64,000 nt of DNA from Dendrobium chrysotoxum. Taxonomy: Eukaryota; Streptophyta; Magnoliopsida; Asparagales; Orchidaceae. Shown one piece after another: positions 48,086 through 58,620 of the stretch. Below the pieces are notes generated by a model that was not told the DNA's origin, did no database searches, and saw only the letters and a program-made list of their open reading frames with translations. How positions within the stretch are numbered: position 1 is the stretch's first letter; each line of letters opens with the position of its first letter. The stretch is taken from contig CM034311.1 in the NCBI GenBank assembly GCA_019925795.1, forward strand, positions 22,876,231 to 22,940,230, in the 5' to 3' direction. Made by a program: the position numbers and the translations under genes.

Positions 48086-48349
48086 CGGGTTAGGAACTCT
48101 GAATTAGGCCTATAAATCGCCTGCTTCGGGTCAACTCCTGGCTCATGTGAATATAGGAAAGCGAGGAGAAGGAGGGGAGAAAAAGTCTCCTCCATGATGA
48201 AGGAGGAGACCGTAGCACGATCACCGGAAAAAAAAGTCTCGAGCTGCAGAAGAATATTATTAAAAATTCTAAGATTTTAAGCAGCTCTCCTTGGTTGGGG
48301 GGGAATAAATATCTTAAAAATTATATGGTAATAATCGAGCTAGCCGCTG
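48086..48349. other. Intergenic, probable promoter side of the PHT4;6-like gene
   Basis: Contains an imperfect inverted repeat around 48175-48215 ('aaaaagtctcctccatgatgaaggaggagac'). No gene recognised. Confidence 0.35.
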
Positions 48350-48372
48350 TGAGGTTTTTTTAGGGCATCCTT

Positions 48373-49617
48373 ATGCCCCCTTCGCCCGAGCCTACCTGGG
48401 AGGATTTTCTCCCTCTCCTGAGTGCCCTTAATTCAAATGAGTTTCCCTCTCTTTCTAACTCTTCTCTCTTAGGTTCACACTCCTCTCTCAGCTACTTTCT
48501 ATGCCAATAACTTGTCGGCTCCTGCCATAAATCTTGAAGACTTTCATGTGTCTTTTGTTTCTCTAAGCAAGAAGCTCTCTTTTTCGACTGAAGATTTATC
48601 GGAGGGAACTTCTTTGTGGGCTCTATCCCTTGTGGGATACTCGATTGGGCAACGTTCTTACTACGAACGTTTCCTTGCCGCCATGAAAAGGGTTTGGACC
48701 CTAAAAGGTGTGTTTTCTCTCTTTTCCCTTGCGAGTGGTTTTTTCTGCTGAAATTCACATCCCTAGAAGACTATGAGATGGTTTGGTCGGGTGGACCATG
48801 GTTCCTGCTGGAAAAACCATTCATCCTCCAAAAGTAGTCTCCAAAATTCAAGCCAAAATGTGATGAATCGGCTTCCATTCCCCTTTGGATAAAAATTCTA
48901 GACCTTCCTCTAGCCTTATGGACGCCGACTGGCATCTCCAAAATTGCTAGTTATATCGGAATCCCTTTCACTGTTGATTGTCTAACGACAAAAAGGTCCC
49001 AGCTTACCTTTGCGAGGATTTGTGTCCAAATTTCTAAAGACTCATCTCTTCCAGATGAAGTCCTGATGCTTCTTGACGGTGAAGAGCTGGTTCTTAAGGT
49101 GCTCTATGACTGGAAACCAACAAGATGTGAGGGGTGTGGTTCTCTCATTCATCCTTACTCCTTATGCTCTTCCAATCCCAATCTCAAACCAATCATGCCT
49201 CCTTTAGCCAAGCCCAGAGGAAGAAGCAGCAGTAGAAATCCCCGGTCTCGTATTCCTGGTTCTTCTTTAAAACCTCCTCCTCCATTTTCTCGAATCCCCA
49301 CTGTCTTTGTTTCTCCTGGCACTGTTATTCAAACGACAGCTCCCATTTTAGGGACTTCAGCTCCTTCTATGCCCCCTAACCCCTCCATTGAAAAAGAACC
49401 CATAATTCCTAACCTTAATTCTCCTACTGAGGAATCCTCTTCCTCGGATCAATCCTCTCTCCAAAAACTTATGCTACCACCTGAAGTTCCTCTAGCTAAC
49501 ATGTTTGCTTCTTTGCAAATCGAAGAACCCTCTTCCCTTTCCCCTGAGGAGAACCCAGATTGTCTTGATATCCCCGATTTCAACCAAGTTGATGAGATTG
49601 CCTCGGATACCAACTAA
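48373..49617 (+). pseudogene. L1 ORF1 (DUF4283 plus zinc knuckle), broken
   Basis: The ATG at 48373 opens MPPSPEPTWEDFLPLLSALN. The frame shifts near 48500 to LEDFHVSFVSLSKKLSF, which ends in AAMKRVWTLKG, and shifts back near 48715 to FFLLKFTSLEDYEMVWSGGP. Then WFLLEKPFILQK is followed by TAG (48835-48837) where the family has Trp. It continues IPLWIKILDLPLALWTP, then TFARICVQISKDSSLP, then the knuckle region VLYDWKPTRCEGCGSLIHPY and a Pro/Ser-rich tail. This is the DUF4283 RNA-binding ORF1 of plant L1 LINEs. Two shifts and one nonsense codon. Confidence 0.88.
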
Positions 49618-49730
49618 TTGGTTGAAGGCCTATCCACCTCCAATCAACCTTCTTCAAGGCCAAAATCATCTCCCCCAGCTAAACAATCAAAAGCCAAATC
49701 TGCCAAGAAGGCTAAATCCTTTAGGATTTA

Positions 49731-50081
49731 ATGTCCTTGCCTCCTTTCGCTTGCTCGAATGTGAGGGGGTTTAATAGCCCCGAGAAGGCCAAACCTTTTG
49801 CAAACTTTTAATTTCTTGGATAATTTGCATCAATTCAATCTGTTGGAGAAAAAAAAATTAGCTTCTTTACTGTTAACTGCACCATTTATTATTTATGGAG
49901 GGAAAGAAACAATAGGCGGTTTTCTAATACTTGGAAAAGCCCTGTTGCTATTAAAAATTTCATTATTTGTGCCATTCGTTCTAAATCGAGAAGATGGAAG
50001 TTTCTGGATCAGATCAAGGATCGTTTCCAGGAAATCTTATGCTGGATTTGCTGGGATGTTTCTGCCAGTTGGTTTTTGTGA
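49731..50081 (+). pseudogene. L1 ORF2 remnant: N-terminus fused to C-terminus
   Basis: MSLPPFACSNVRGFNSPEKA starts the endonuclease of L1 ORF2 ('NVRGLNSP.K'). After about 35 codons of similarity the text jumps to YLWRERNNRRFSNTWKSP, which is the 'WRERN.R.F' block after the RT/zf-RVT domain at the end of ORF2, and stops at 50079-50081 (WFL then TGA). The whole EN-RT core (over 1000 codons in the family) is absent. Confidence 0.8.
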
Positions 50082-50539
50082 AGTTTTGGTTTGGACAAGG
50101 ATGAGCAAGGCCTCCACCTCACCATTCTTTTCATGGGCGGCCTTATGACAACCATGGAGTTTTGCTTAATGGTTTCTCTGTTTGACTTCTGGAGCTCTGT
50201 GATGGTCCTTCTGCCTACCGTTTGGTTGGCTAGGCCTATGGCAACCAGGGCTTCGTTCAGTTCTTTTCATGATGCTTCTTCCTAAATCTATCTGAGCTGG
50301 GATTTTTTATGATCGGGTGAAGGCCTTTGTCTTCTGAGTCCTATTTTGCTCTTCTTCTCTCTTTTGCCGGTTTGTTTTTGGTGGAGTGAGAGTATAGTTG
50401 GTTTTTTCTCCTTTTCTTATTTGTAATTCCTTTTGTTCTTACCTTTACAGGTTTTCTTTTATTTGCTTTCCATTGTAACTATTTTAGTTTTTAATATATG
50501 GGCTTTTGCCCCAAAATTTGATAATAATCGAAATTATAG

Positions 50540-50570
<31 letters not shown>

Positions 50571-50571
50571 T
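50540..50571. repeat. (TA)n microsatellite
   Basis: About 15 TA units just after the L1 tail. Confidence 0.9.
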
Positions 50572-51667
50572 GAGTAAATATTTTACACTCTTTATACATT
50601 TTTGTATGCGGAGTTTATGATAATTTTTTTCCCAACCAATACATGATGAATAGTCAGGAGAATTTGAGTGACACTTTTATCATTAATCACTCAAAACGTG
50701 ATGATAATATACCTATAATTGTGACATATTTATCATTAATCATGAAAAATGATGCAAAAAGAGTAAATTTTGATGGTCTTATATTACAATTCTTGACCAT
50801 GGTTGGGGAATAAATATCGTATACTTTTTATAAATTTTTGTATGAGAATATGATTATTTTTTTCAATCATACTCAGTAGATAGTCATCATAATAAGAGTG
50901 ATAATCTTGTTGTTAGTCATGATAAATGTGATGAGTATGACTATATTTTTCATTTACAGCAATTAATGATGAAATAAGCTTTTTTATAGAAGCATAACAT
51001 GTGAGAAGTTGATTCAATAGAGATAAAGCAAATCTTGATTGCCTTATCTTTTCATTATTAGAGTCATCATTGTACGGTCTTGGTTAAAGAAGAATATACT
51101 TTAGGTCTATTAGGGATGGCTATGATACATACCTCATGAGCATACATTATGATGATCGTTGCAATCAATGTCATAAAGTAGGTGATTGTGACACTTGCAG
51201 TATTCTAGTTGTTCGTATCAACTTTTGAACATCTACAATGTCACTTAGTGTGTGGACATGTTTAACTCAAGTTATTTTCACTCACTCAATTAAGTCAGCA
51301 ATTCTCTGTTTAAGACATTTCACGTGATTAAATCTACAAACTCAATTCATTGATCCTTTGGTCTAGAGCACTATGGTTTGTTCTTTGGTCTCAATCACTA
51401 TGAATATTAGCCAAAGTAGATCCAAGCCCTCTAAAATTCCAATGCTTGGTATGTTCATACCAGGGTTAATCATAGTAATTCCCTAACTTGAGGACTTCTA
51501 GATAATCTAGATAAGTCAATTCTATCCCTTGATCATCCCTAGGTTGTTATCCTAGTTATCTTTTAAAAACCCTAATATGACCCTAAGTATGTGCTAACCA
51601 TGGCTAACCTTAGATTGATCATAAACCTAATTGAGGCGGTCTACCTTGTTATGATTTAGGTACATTT
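50572..51667. other. Non-coding; possible ~240-bp degenerate duplication
   Basis: About 50572-50770 and 50805-50985 share ordered words ('acttttta...taaatttttgtatg', 'tgattattttttt', 'tagtcat/atagtca', 'aaatgatg'), like an old tandem duplication. The rest (to 51667) is AT-rich with no gene. Confidence 0.35.
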
Positions 51668-51949
51668 GTTTGTTTAAATAAATTCTAATCCAAGTTATAT
51701 TTTTGATGATTACAAAAGCTTATTGTTTGTTTTATTCCTCTCCTAATAATTATTTGAGTTTTGTTGTGTGTACTAAAGTATTTTTCAGGAATTTCATACT
51801 CCAGATTGTTAAAGACTTCAAGTTCACTTGTTCACTATAAAAGAAGTTTGTAAATTTTTTTTCTTGAGTCTAAGAGAGTGTGATTGTAAGTTGGATAACT
51901 GTGCACACACACACACAATGGGGGAGTAAAAACTTAAATTTTTAAACTG

Positions 51950-52300
51950 ATCGTACAGTACGATTTGATATCATACGGGACGATTTGTAGTATATATCCT
52001 CCATATTGAACCCATATGGCAAGAAAATTTTTCTAAAGGCATGTTCGTACAGTACAAAATATCTTTCGTACATGATTTTTTCCTGTACGAAGCGCTCTGA
52101 CTTGATCGTCCAAGAGTTCGTTCGGGACGATCTGTTCGTACGAAGCGCTCTGACTTGATCGTACAAGCGTTCGTACGGGATGAAATGTTCGTACAAATGG
52201 ATCTGACTTGTTCGTCTCATGAGTCATACGGGACGAATCGTTCAATATTTTGAACTATTCGTACAGTACGATCGTCGATCGTACGGGACGATCGGCACGG
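51950..52300 (+). repeat. 53-bp tandem repeat with TCGTAC/GTACGA palindromes
   Basis: Three units start at 52085, 52138 and 52191 (exactly 53 bp apart) with GTACGAAGCGCTCTGACTTG or its variant. The flanks carry related CGTACAGTACGAT and CATACGGGACGA words (51953-52060, 52213-52300). The region is dense in small palindromes such as GATCGTCGATC. It lies in the LTR U3 part. Confidence 0.8.
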
Positions 52301-52583
52301 GTTAAACTTGAAATTTTTAGTTTTTGGACGGTTTTTCTTGTCCAAAGTATATATTTGACTGAAAACTGACAGAAGGAAAAATCCTTCTGCGAAAATATTT
52401 TTGAAGAGTCAAAGGGAGAGTGTGAGGGAGAGTGTTTGAGAGTGAGTGTTGAGAGATCTATCAGTAGAGAATTGTGAGGGGATTCACAAGGTTATCTAAT
52501 TGTGAGGATTTCTTTTTCTTGTTCTTCAAGCATCTTCTAAGTTCCCTTAGATACTTTTGCAAGTATTGTTTGAGAGGATTTCG

Positions 52584-52820
52584 GTTCTCTGCCTTCACTT
52601 GGAGAGTGAAAAAGGACGACGGTTCTCTGCCACACTTGGAGAGTGAAAAATGATGACGGTTCTCTGCCGCACTTGGAGGGTGAAAAGGACGAAAGTTCTC
52701 TGCCACACTTGGAGGGTGAAAAGGATGACAGTTCTCTGCAGCACTTTGAGGGTGAAAATGACGACGGTTCTCTACCGCACTTAGAGGGTGAAAAGGATGA
52801 CGGTTCTCTGCCGCACAGGG
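52584..52820 (+). repeat. 36-bp minisatellite in the copia LTR (seven units)
   Basis: GTTCTCT recurs at 52584, 52622, 52659, 52695, 52731, 52767 and 52803; the last five are spaced exactly 36 bp. Unit: GTTCTCTGCCGCACTTGGAG followed by GGTGAAAAGGAYGAC. Because 36 is a multiple of 3 it is open on both strands (plus: 12-residue SLPHLEGEKDD units), but the frames lie in the LTR and are probably not genes. Confidence 0.9.
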
Positions 52821-53224
52821 TTGGTGGAAGAGACTTTGTAAAGGCTTCTCCGCCTTGCTGTGGGGGCAAAAGGAGAGTCACTTGAGTTTAGTGCAATACC
52901 TAGAGAAGGAGTCTCTAGAGAGTGGATGTAGGTCGTGTTTGATCGAACCACTATAAATTCTGGTGTTCTTTATTCACTGTTTTACTTTTTCGCATTTTAT
53001 TTTTTCGCAGTTTATTTTCTTTGTGGTTGAATTTTTGTGTTTTGAAAAGAGCATAAAAATTACTCTGTTCGTATTGTATGAAGGTGTATCGTATTGTGCG
53101 ATTATCTTTGAAATTTTTCCAAAATTCCAAGAGCAAATTTAAAAAAAAAGACCAATTCACCCCCCCTCTTGGTTAGCCTAGGGATGTGAGCAATAGGTCT
53201 AACAACCTATTCACACTTTTAAGT

Positions 53225-53237
53225 GGTATCAGAGCCA
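53225..53237 (+). other. Primer-binding site (tRNA-iMet)
   Basis: TGGTATCAGAGCC is the perfect plant initiator-tRNA complement, located between the LTR end and the gag ATG at 53281. Confidence 0.9.
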
Positions 53238-53280
53238 ATTTAAAAAATAATTGTTTTAAATACTTTTTAAAATTTCGATC

Positions 53281-55367
53281 ATGGCTAATTTTGGAAATAT
53301 AAATACTATGGAAGGATACTGGATCACTAAACCACCGTTGTTTGATAATATCCCTTTTGATTTTTGGAAAACTCGCATGTCTACTTTTTTACAATCACTT
53401 GACTATCGCATATGGATGTTAGTTCAGGATGGTTATACAAGATATTATGTTGTTTACCTACTGCATATGATGCAAAGATAACTGTAATAACAGAATCTAA
53501 AGATTTGAATGTTTATTATGTTGATAATCTTCTTGGATCACTAATTGCTTACGAGCAATCGGTGACTCAAAGGCAGATTGATGCAGGTGAGAAGTGAAAG
53601 GAGAAGAACATCGCTTTAAAGGTAGACGACTCTGAAAGTGATCAGTCACTACCTAAGGACGAAGAGGATATTGCCCTGATGATGAGGCAATTTAGAAGTT
53701 TCCTAAAAAGGAAGCAGAGAAGACGCCAGCATTGGAACAAAGGTAAGTTTCAGAAGAATGTTAAGGCTTCTAATGAAGTCATTTGCTATGAGTGCAGGAA
53801 GCCAGGACACATCAAGACAGACTGTCCCAATTTCAAAGGAAATCCTAACAAGGATAAGGCCAAGGAGAAACCGAAGGACAGAAGGGGTAAGAAGAGAATA
53901 CAATGAACTTTCTGGGCGGACTCAGCTTCAGATTCGTCAGAAATAGCACATGAAGAGGAAGTTACCAAATTGTGCTTAATGGCTGATAATCTCGACCATT
54001 CAGATGAGGATGAGGTATGTGATTTAATCTATGAAGAATTATTCGAAGTTTCTGAACGCATACACTCTGCATATATGAAACTTAAGAAACTGTACGCTAA
54101 GTTGAATTAGGAATTTTTAGAGCTGTAGAAAGAAAATGAGATCCTTAGGAAAGACCATGCATTGATAGACAGCAACCACATGACCTTGTTGGATGAGTAT
54201 GATGATTTAAACAAACAGCATAATCTTTTGAAATCATCAAATATTGAACTTGAAAAATTTTTTAAAACATATATAGATGAATCGGATACTAGAGAGCACA
54301 ATTTGAAGATAGACAATTCGATTCTAGAAAGTGTCAATGCTTATCTTGAAGTTCAGATAAAAGCACTTAAAGAAAATAAGAAGCCACCTAGATTGGAATA
54401 TTTTCACAAGGTTTACCATAAGACTAATGATCCAAAGTCTAAGAATAAAATTTTCAGGACAAGTAGATTGGTGAATTCTTTTCCTGGAGTAAAGTATTTT
54501 TCTTGTGGTAGGTTAGGTCATATTTCCCACACTTGCACTATTGAACATAGGACACATTTAGTGTGGAGACCTAAGATGCATATAACACAGCATATCAAAC
54601 ATGCATCTGGTTTAAAATTATCTAGAGAAGAACCCAAACTTGTTTGGGTTCCTAAGTCTAACCTTTAATAATTTTGCAGGGACACTCTCACACAAGACCT
54701 CGTGAGAGTATTTGGTACCTGGACAGCGGCTGCTCAAAGCACATGACTAAAGATACGAATCAATTTATATCGCTGGAAGCCATGAATGGAGGCAAGGTGA
54801 CACTTGGAGATAATACCACCAAGAGAGTGGTAAGGTACATGTATAATTGGAAATTCAAAAAACTTTATGATTGAGAATGTATTGTTGGTTGAAGGTTTGA
54901 AACACAATCTGTTGAGTATTAGTCAATTATGTGACAAGGGCTATCATATAAAGTTTTTACCTATAAGTTGTGTTATTAGTCTAAATGGAACTGTTATTTT
55001 GAATGGTGATAGAGTTAACAATGTTTACATGTTAGATTTTAATTCTGTTAAACCTTATACTGCCTTGTGTTTGAAAACTGTATCTGATGAATCATGATTG
55101 TGGCATAGAAGGCTTTGTCATGCTAGCATGAGAAATCTTAGGAAAACCACTCAAAAGCAACTAGTTAGAGGAGTACCCAAGTTAGACTTCACTAAAGATC
55201 ACTTGTGTGATGCATGTCAACTAGAAAAATAAGTGAGATCCTCTTTCAATTCAATCAAGGAAATTAGGACTAGCAAGCCCTTAGAAATTCTTCACATGGA
55301 TTTGTTTGGACATGTTAGTACTTTAAGTTTAGGAGGAAAAAGATTTGGGTATGTTATTGTGGATGAC
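53281..55367 (+). pseudogene. Ty1/copia gag-protease-integrase (5' part, broken)
   Basis: Gag starts at 53281: MANFGNINTMEGYWITKPPL, then FDFWKTRMSTFLQSLDY. A deletion or shift near 53435 joins it to LPTAYDAKITVI. The CCHC knuckle CYECRKPGHIKTDC is near 53785-53830. A coiled-coil-like Leu/Asn-rich segment (54162-54400) and a second knuckle-like CGRLGHISHTC (about 54515) follow. Protease: SIWYLDSGCSKHMT near 54708-54750, with catalytic DSG intact. Pre-integrase: LWHRRLCHASMRNL (about 55098) and the CDACQLEK zinc-binding end. Integrase starts PLEILHMDLFGHV and stops at YVIVDD, where an 8.4-kb insertion begins. Stops include TGA at 53595-53597 and 55095-55097 and a shift near 53905. Confidence 0.92.
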
Positions 55368-55399
55368 TGTGGACCTCATTTTTGTATGTGGTCAGTAGG

Positions 55400-55870
55400 A
55401 CCCATCCAGACCCCTGATCAATCCTGACCCCAGATCAATACAATTTAAGACCAATCTAGACTCTAGGATTTTCCTAGATTTCCATCCCTAGGATCTGTTT
55501 TAGACCCTAGGATCTCTTCAAATTAATCTTAACCATAGGATCAATCTAATTCTAGATCAATCCAGATTCAAATCAACCTTGATCTCAAATCAGTCAAATT
55601 TCCAAACTATTCTAGATCTTAGGATCTTTCCTAGATTTTAGATTTTAGGATCAATCTAGACCCTAGGATCTTCCTAGAATCCAGACTTTAGGATCTATTC
55701 TAGATCCTAAGAACCTTCTAGATCCCAGACTTTAGGGTTTCCTAAACTCTATAAGTTTCCTAGATTTCAGTCCTTAGGATCTACTCTGGACCCTAGGATT
55801 TCACTAGATCAATTTAGGTCCTAGGATCCTCCTAGATCTTAGATCTATCCAGTCCTCAAATCTATTCAAA
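55400..55870 (+). repeat. Degenerate 'CCTAGGATCTTCCTAGATC' repeats
   Basis: CTAGGATC or TTAGGATC occurs about a dozen times, interleaved with CCTAGATTT/CCAGACTTT words, at irregular spacing of roughly 20-60 bp. Each unit is itself a partial palindrome around CTAG/GATC. Confidence 0.65.
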
Positions 55871-56289
55871 CTTTAGAATAGCCCAGACTTTAATCCATAT
55901 CCTCAATTCAAACCTTGAGCCAAATCTAAAATTCAATCCAGTTCAAAATCCAAACTCCAGTTCAAACCCTGATTCTACCTTTGATCAAACCTTAATCCTA
56001 TCCTATCATTTATGATCTCTAAATGATCATGAATTATTTGGGTAATTCAAATCCTATCATTCAAATTCAAATTTCAATTTAAACCCAGATCTCCAGACTC
56101 AATTCTAAGCTGAAGGTCTAAGTCCTAAAAGCCTTTTCCAGTGAATCTTTGAATATTTCAAAACCCTATCAAATGACCTCTAATTCAAGATCTATCAGTT
56201 CCACACTGATGTGATATGTCTCTAGAGGCAACCCTCCAAATTTGAGCTCATTCTGAGGTCTCTAACCCCAGAAACTGAATTGAAATTCA

Positions 56290-57400
56290 AAGGCTGTAAA
56301 CCTTCAAATATTTACAGTCTATGCCACTGGACCTGCCACCCAGTGGATTTTGATCTTGGAGCTTTCTCTAAAGCTTCAAATCACTTCCAGACCCTTGATT
56401 ATGACTCATTGAGCAATAAACTGCATTTTGTTGGATTCAATTTGACCCCCAGTTGACCAAGGGTCAAAATGACCAAAATACCCCTTAAGGGTTCAAATGC
56501 ACTTTTCAAACCATATGACCTCCAAATTGCTTGGAACTACTTCCAACAATTTTTAAATATCAAACCAAACCTGTTGGACCCACTTCCAGCCCCTTGGTCA
56601 ACCTGGTTGACCAAGTCAACCTAGTTTGACCAAACAGGCCTTTATGGGTCAAAATAGGTCAGTTTGACCAAATGACCTCCCCAGACCTTGGGACCACCTT
56701 CATTGGTCTCCAAATATCATTTCAAATCTGTTGAACCCATTTCCAGACCCTGGACCCACCTGGTTGACCAAGTCAACTAGGGTTGACCTAAAAGGCCCAT
56801 TAAGGGCCCAAATAGGTCATTTTGATCAAACAACCTCTCCAGACCTTGAGACCACCACCAGCAGACTCAGAATATCATTCTGAACTGGTGGGACCCATTC
56901 CCTGACTCTGGGTCAACCTGGTTGACCAAGTCAACCTAGTTGACCCATTAGGCCCATTAAGGGCCTAAATATGTCATTTGATCTAGATGACCATTCTAAA
57001 CCCTAAAACCACCTATCCCAGACCCCATTCATTATTTCAAACTCATTGAGCCCAAATCTTGACCCTAGGTCAACCTGGTTGACCAAGTCAACCTAAGTTG
57101 ACCACTTCAACCATAAGCTCTTTCACTTTGAATCAAGCCTTAGGTGTATCTGAAATTATGCCAAACTCTGCTAATCACTTCCCCTAATGATTCAGACTTA
57201 AGTGAACCTTTGACCCATTCAAAAGTTGACTTGGTCAACTGAACCCAAGTCTAGTCAATTTTAGCTTGTTTAGGTCAAATCATTTGGAATGATCAAACCA
57301 ATATCCTCAAACTTCATTAAGCTTTCAAAATAAGTCCATTCCATGACTTAAATATTCTCCAATCAGTTTTGAGTCAAATCTTATTTGATTTGACCAAATC
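56290..57400 (+). repeat. ~157-bp tandem repeat array
   Basis: ACCTGGTTGACCAAGTCAAC occurs at 56601, 56758 (one base shorter around the start), 56916 and 57073, spacings 157, 158 and 157 bp. Between them, blocks for 'AGGCCCATTAAGGGCC', 'AAATAGGTCATTTTGA', 'CCAGACCTTG.GACCACC' and 'AATATCATT' recur in order. More degenerate units can be seen before (near 56449 and possibly 56290) and after (near 57227). Units are rich in TTGACC/GGTCAA, the W-box core. Confidence 0.85.
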
Positions 57401-58375
57401 AATTCATTGAAATTTGGTCAAATCTCATTTTACACTTACTAACTTACTCATATGGCCAATCAAACTCTTTAAACTTCTTTGAGTTTACTCCAACAGCAGC
57501 TCAAAATACTCTTCATGCCATCTCATCAGCTGATGTGGCATTTTGACTGGTCAAATGATACATATGGGCCTTGGGAGAAGTCAAACTTGGTCAAATGGCT
57601 ACTTAAGCCTAATCCCTCTTCCCTTAAACCATTCCAGCTGTTAGATCAGACTCTAGAAGGTTCTTAGAGCCTATTATAACCATTGAATTTAAATCCAACA
57701 GCCCTCAAGGTTCCATGTGTCCACAAGAGGACAAGAGGGCACTTTACACCTAGGATGTTCTTTCCTTGTCCTTGCCTCCTGCTCCCAACAACCCCCTGGA
57801 CACTTGGCAGCCATCAGAGAGTCCATGCAATTAATCTTAGCCCTCCATTCAATCTGGAATGGATTGAATAGGGCAAAACCTCCTAAGGAGGTCTCATTCA
57901 AAACCCTCACACTCTCTCACTTGTTCTCAGCCCCCAGAGCATCCTCCCCTCTTAGTCAAGTCTCATACAACTCCTTCTTGACTCCCCAAGTGGAAACCAC
58001 CTCCAAGAATTCGCTGGCGATGAGGTATCCCGCGAGTTCAAGCATTTTTCGTCCAAGAGGTCATAGGTCCAGATCCAGACGTCATTAGCTCGAGAAGTCT
58101 TCTGGAGAACTACACTTGGACAAACTACAAATTCAGATTCATTCGAATCCATCGATTGTGTAAGGTATAATCCTAAACCCTAGGTTAAAACACTCTAGTT
58201 TAATTAGCTTTTGATTAAGCTCAATTCAAGTCAATCCAAGAACTCCACATTGATTCTGTTCATAAACCTAATCTAGGTTTAAAATTTCATTAATTTTGAC
58301 CGTCGGGTTTGGGAGAACGGAGCAAAAATTGCTTCTAGGGCGTTAATTCATAGTTAGCTGTGATGTACGTTTTCT
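57401..58375. other. C/T-rich non-coding part of the insertion
   Basis: 57680-58090 is relatively GC-rich. Short frames on both strands (57479-57667, 57717-58088, 57689-57910) match nothing known. The texture (CCTCTCTCAC, CTTGTTCTCAG) resembles an LTR leader. Confidence 0.35.
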
Positions 58376-58620
58376 GGACCGTTGATCATCTGATCAACGG
58401 TCCAGATCACGCTAATCCGCGGTTCTGTCCGACCGCGGATCCGCCCTAATCATCTGATCTCCCATCCAACTGCATCACACCCGTTCATTTCAAAACATGG
58501 GCTATCCAACAGTCAGCGTAGCTTTGCTGACGTGGTTAAGTAACCGCGGCCCGCTGCTGCTAATCATTGGCATTTAATGCAAATGATTGCTACGGCAGCA
58601 ATCATTAGCCGCGGTTTGAT
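58376..58620. repeat. Cluster of perfect palindromes
   Basis: GGACCGTTGATCA (58376-58388) and TGATCAACGGTCC (58391-58403) form a perfect 13-bp inverted repeat with a 2-nt centre. ATCCGCGGT (58415-58423) and ACCGCGGAT (58432-58440) form a perfect 9-bp repeat with an 8-nt loop. About 58540-58615 a third, longer imperfect hairpin runs from AACCGCGGC to GCCGCGGTT with internal TAATCATT/AATGATT pairs. Confidence 0.85.

Larger units (their letters stand above)
48350..50530 (+). mobile_element. L1-type LINE, internally deleted
   Basis: Order: short leader, ORF1 (48373-49617, broken), the first codons of ORF2, then directly the last codons of ORF2 (ending 50081), a T-rich 3' UTR and 'tttttaatatatgggcttttgcccc' followed by an A-rich end. 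Endonuclease and reverse transcriptase are missing. An autonomous L1 would be about 3.5-4 kb longer, so this is a deletion derivative. Confidence 0.8.
51668..53215 (+). repeat. Long 5' LTR of a copia element (boundaries approximate)
   Basis: Lies immediately before a tRNA-iMet primer site (53225-53237) and a copia gag. A 'ttttgatgattacaaaag' phrase near 51700, frequent at the start of plant copia LTRs, and the end 'aggtctaacaacctattcaca' suggest the limits. It contains a 53-bp repeat array, a 36-bp minisatellite and a polypurine/GAGAGTG-rich zone. The matching 3' LTR would lie beyond the right edge. Confidence 0.55.

Noticed and set aside
52643..52885. Repetitive SLPHLEGEKDD protein
   Set aside because: It arises from a 36-bp minisatellite inside an LTR. 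The period is a multiple of three, so frames stay open by chance on both strands.
57689..58152. Overlapping frames on both strands in the 8.4-kb insertion
   Set aside because: No domain, conflicting strands, and a pyrimidine-rich leader-like texture.
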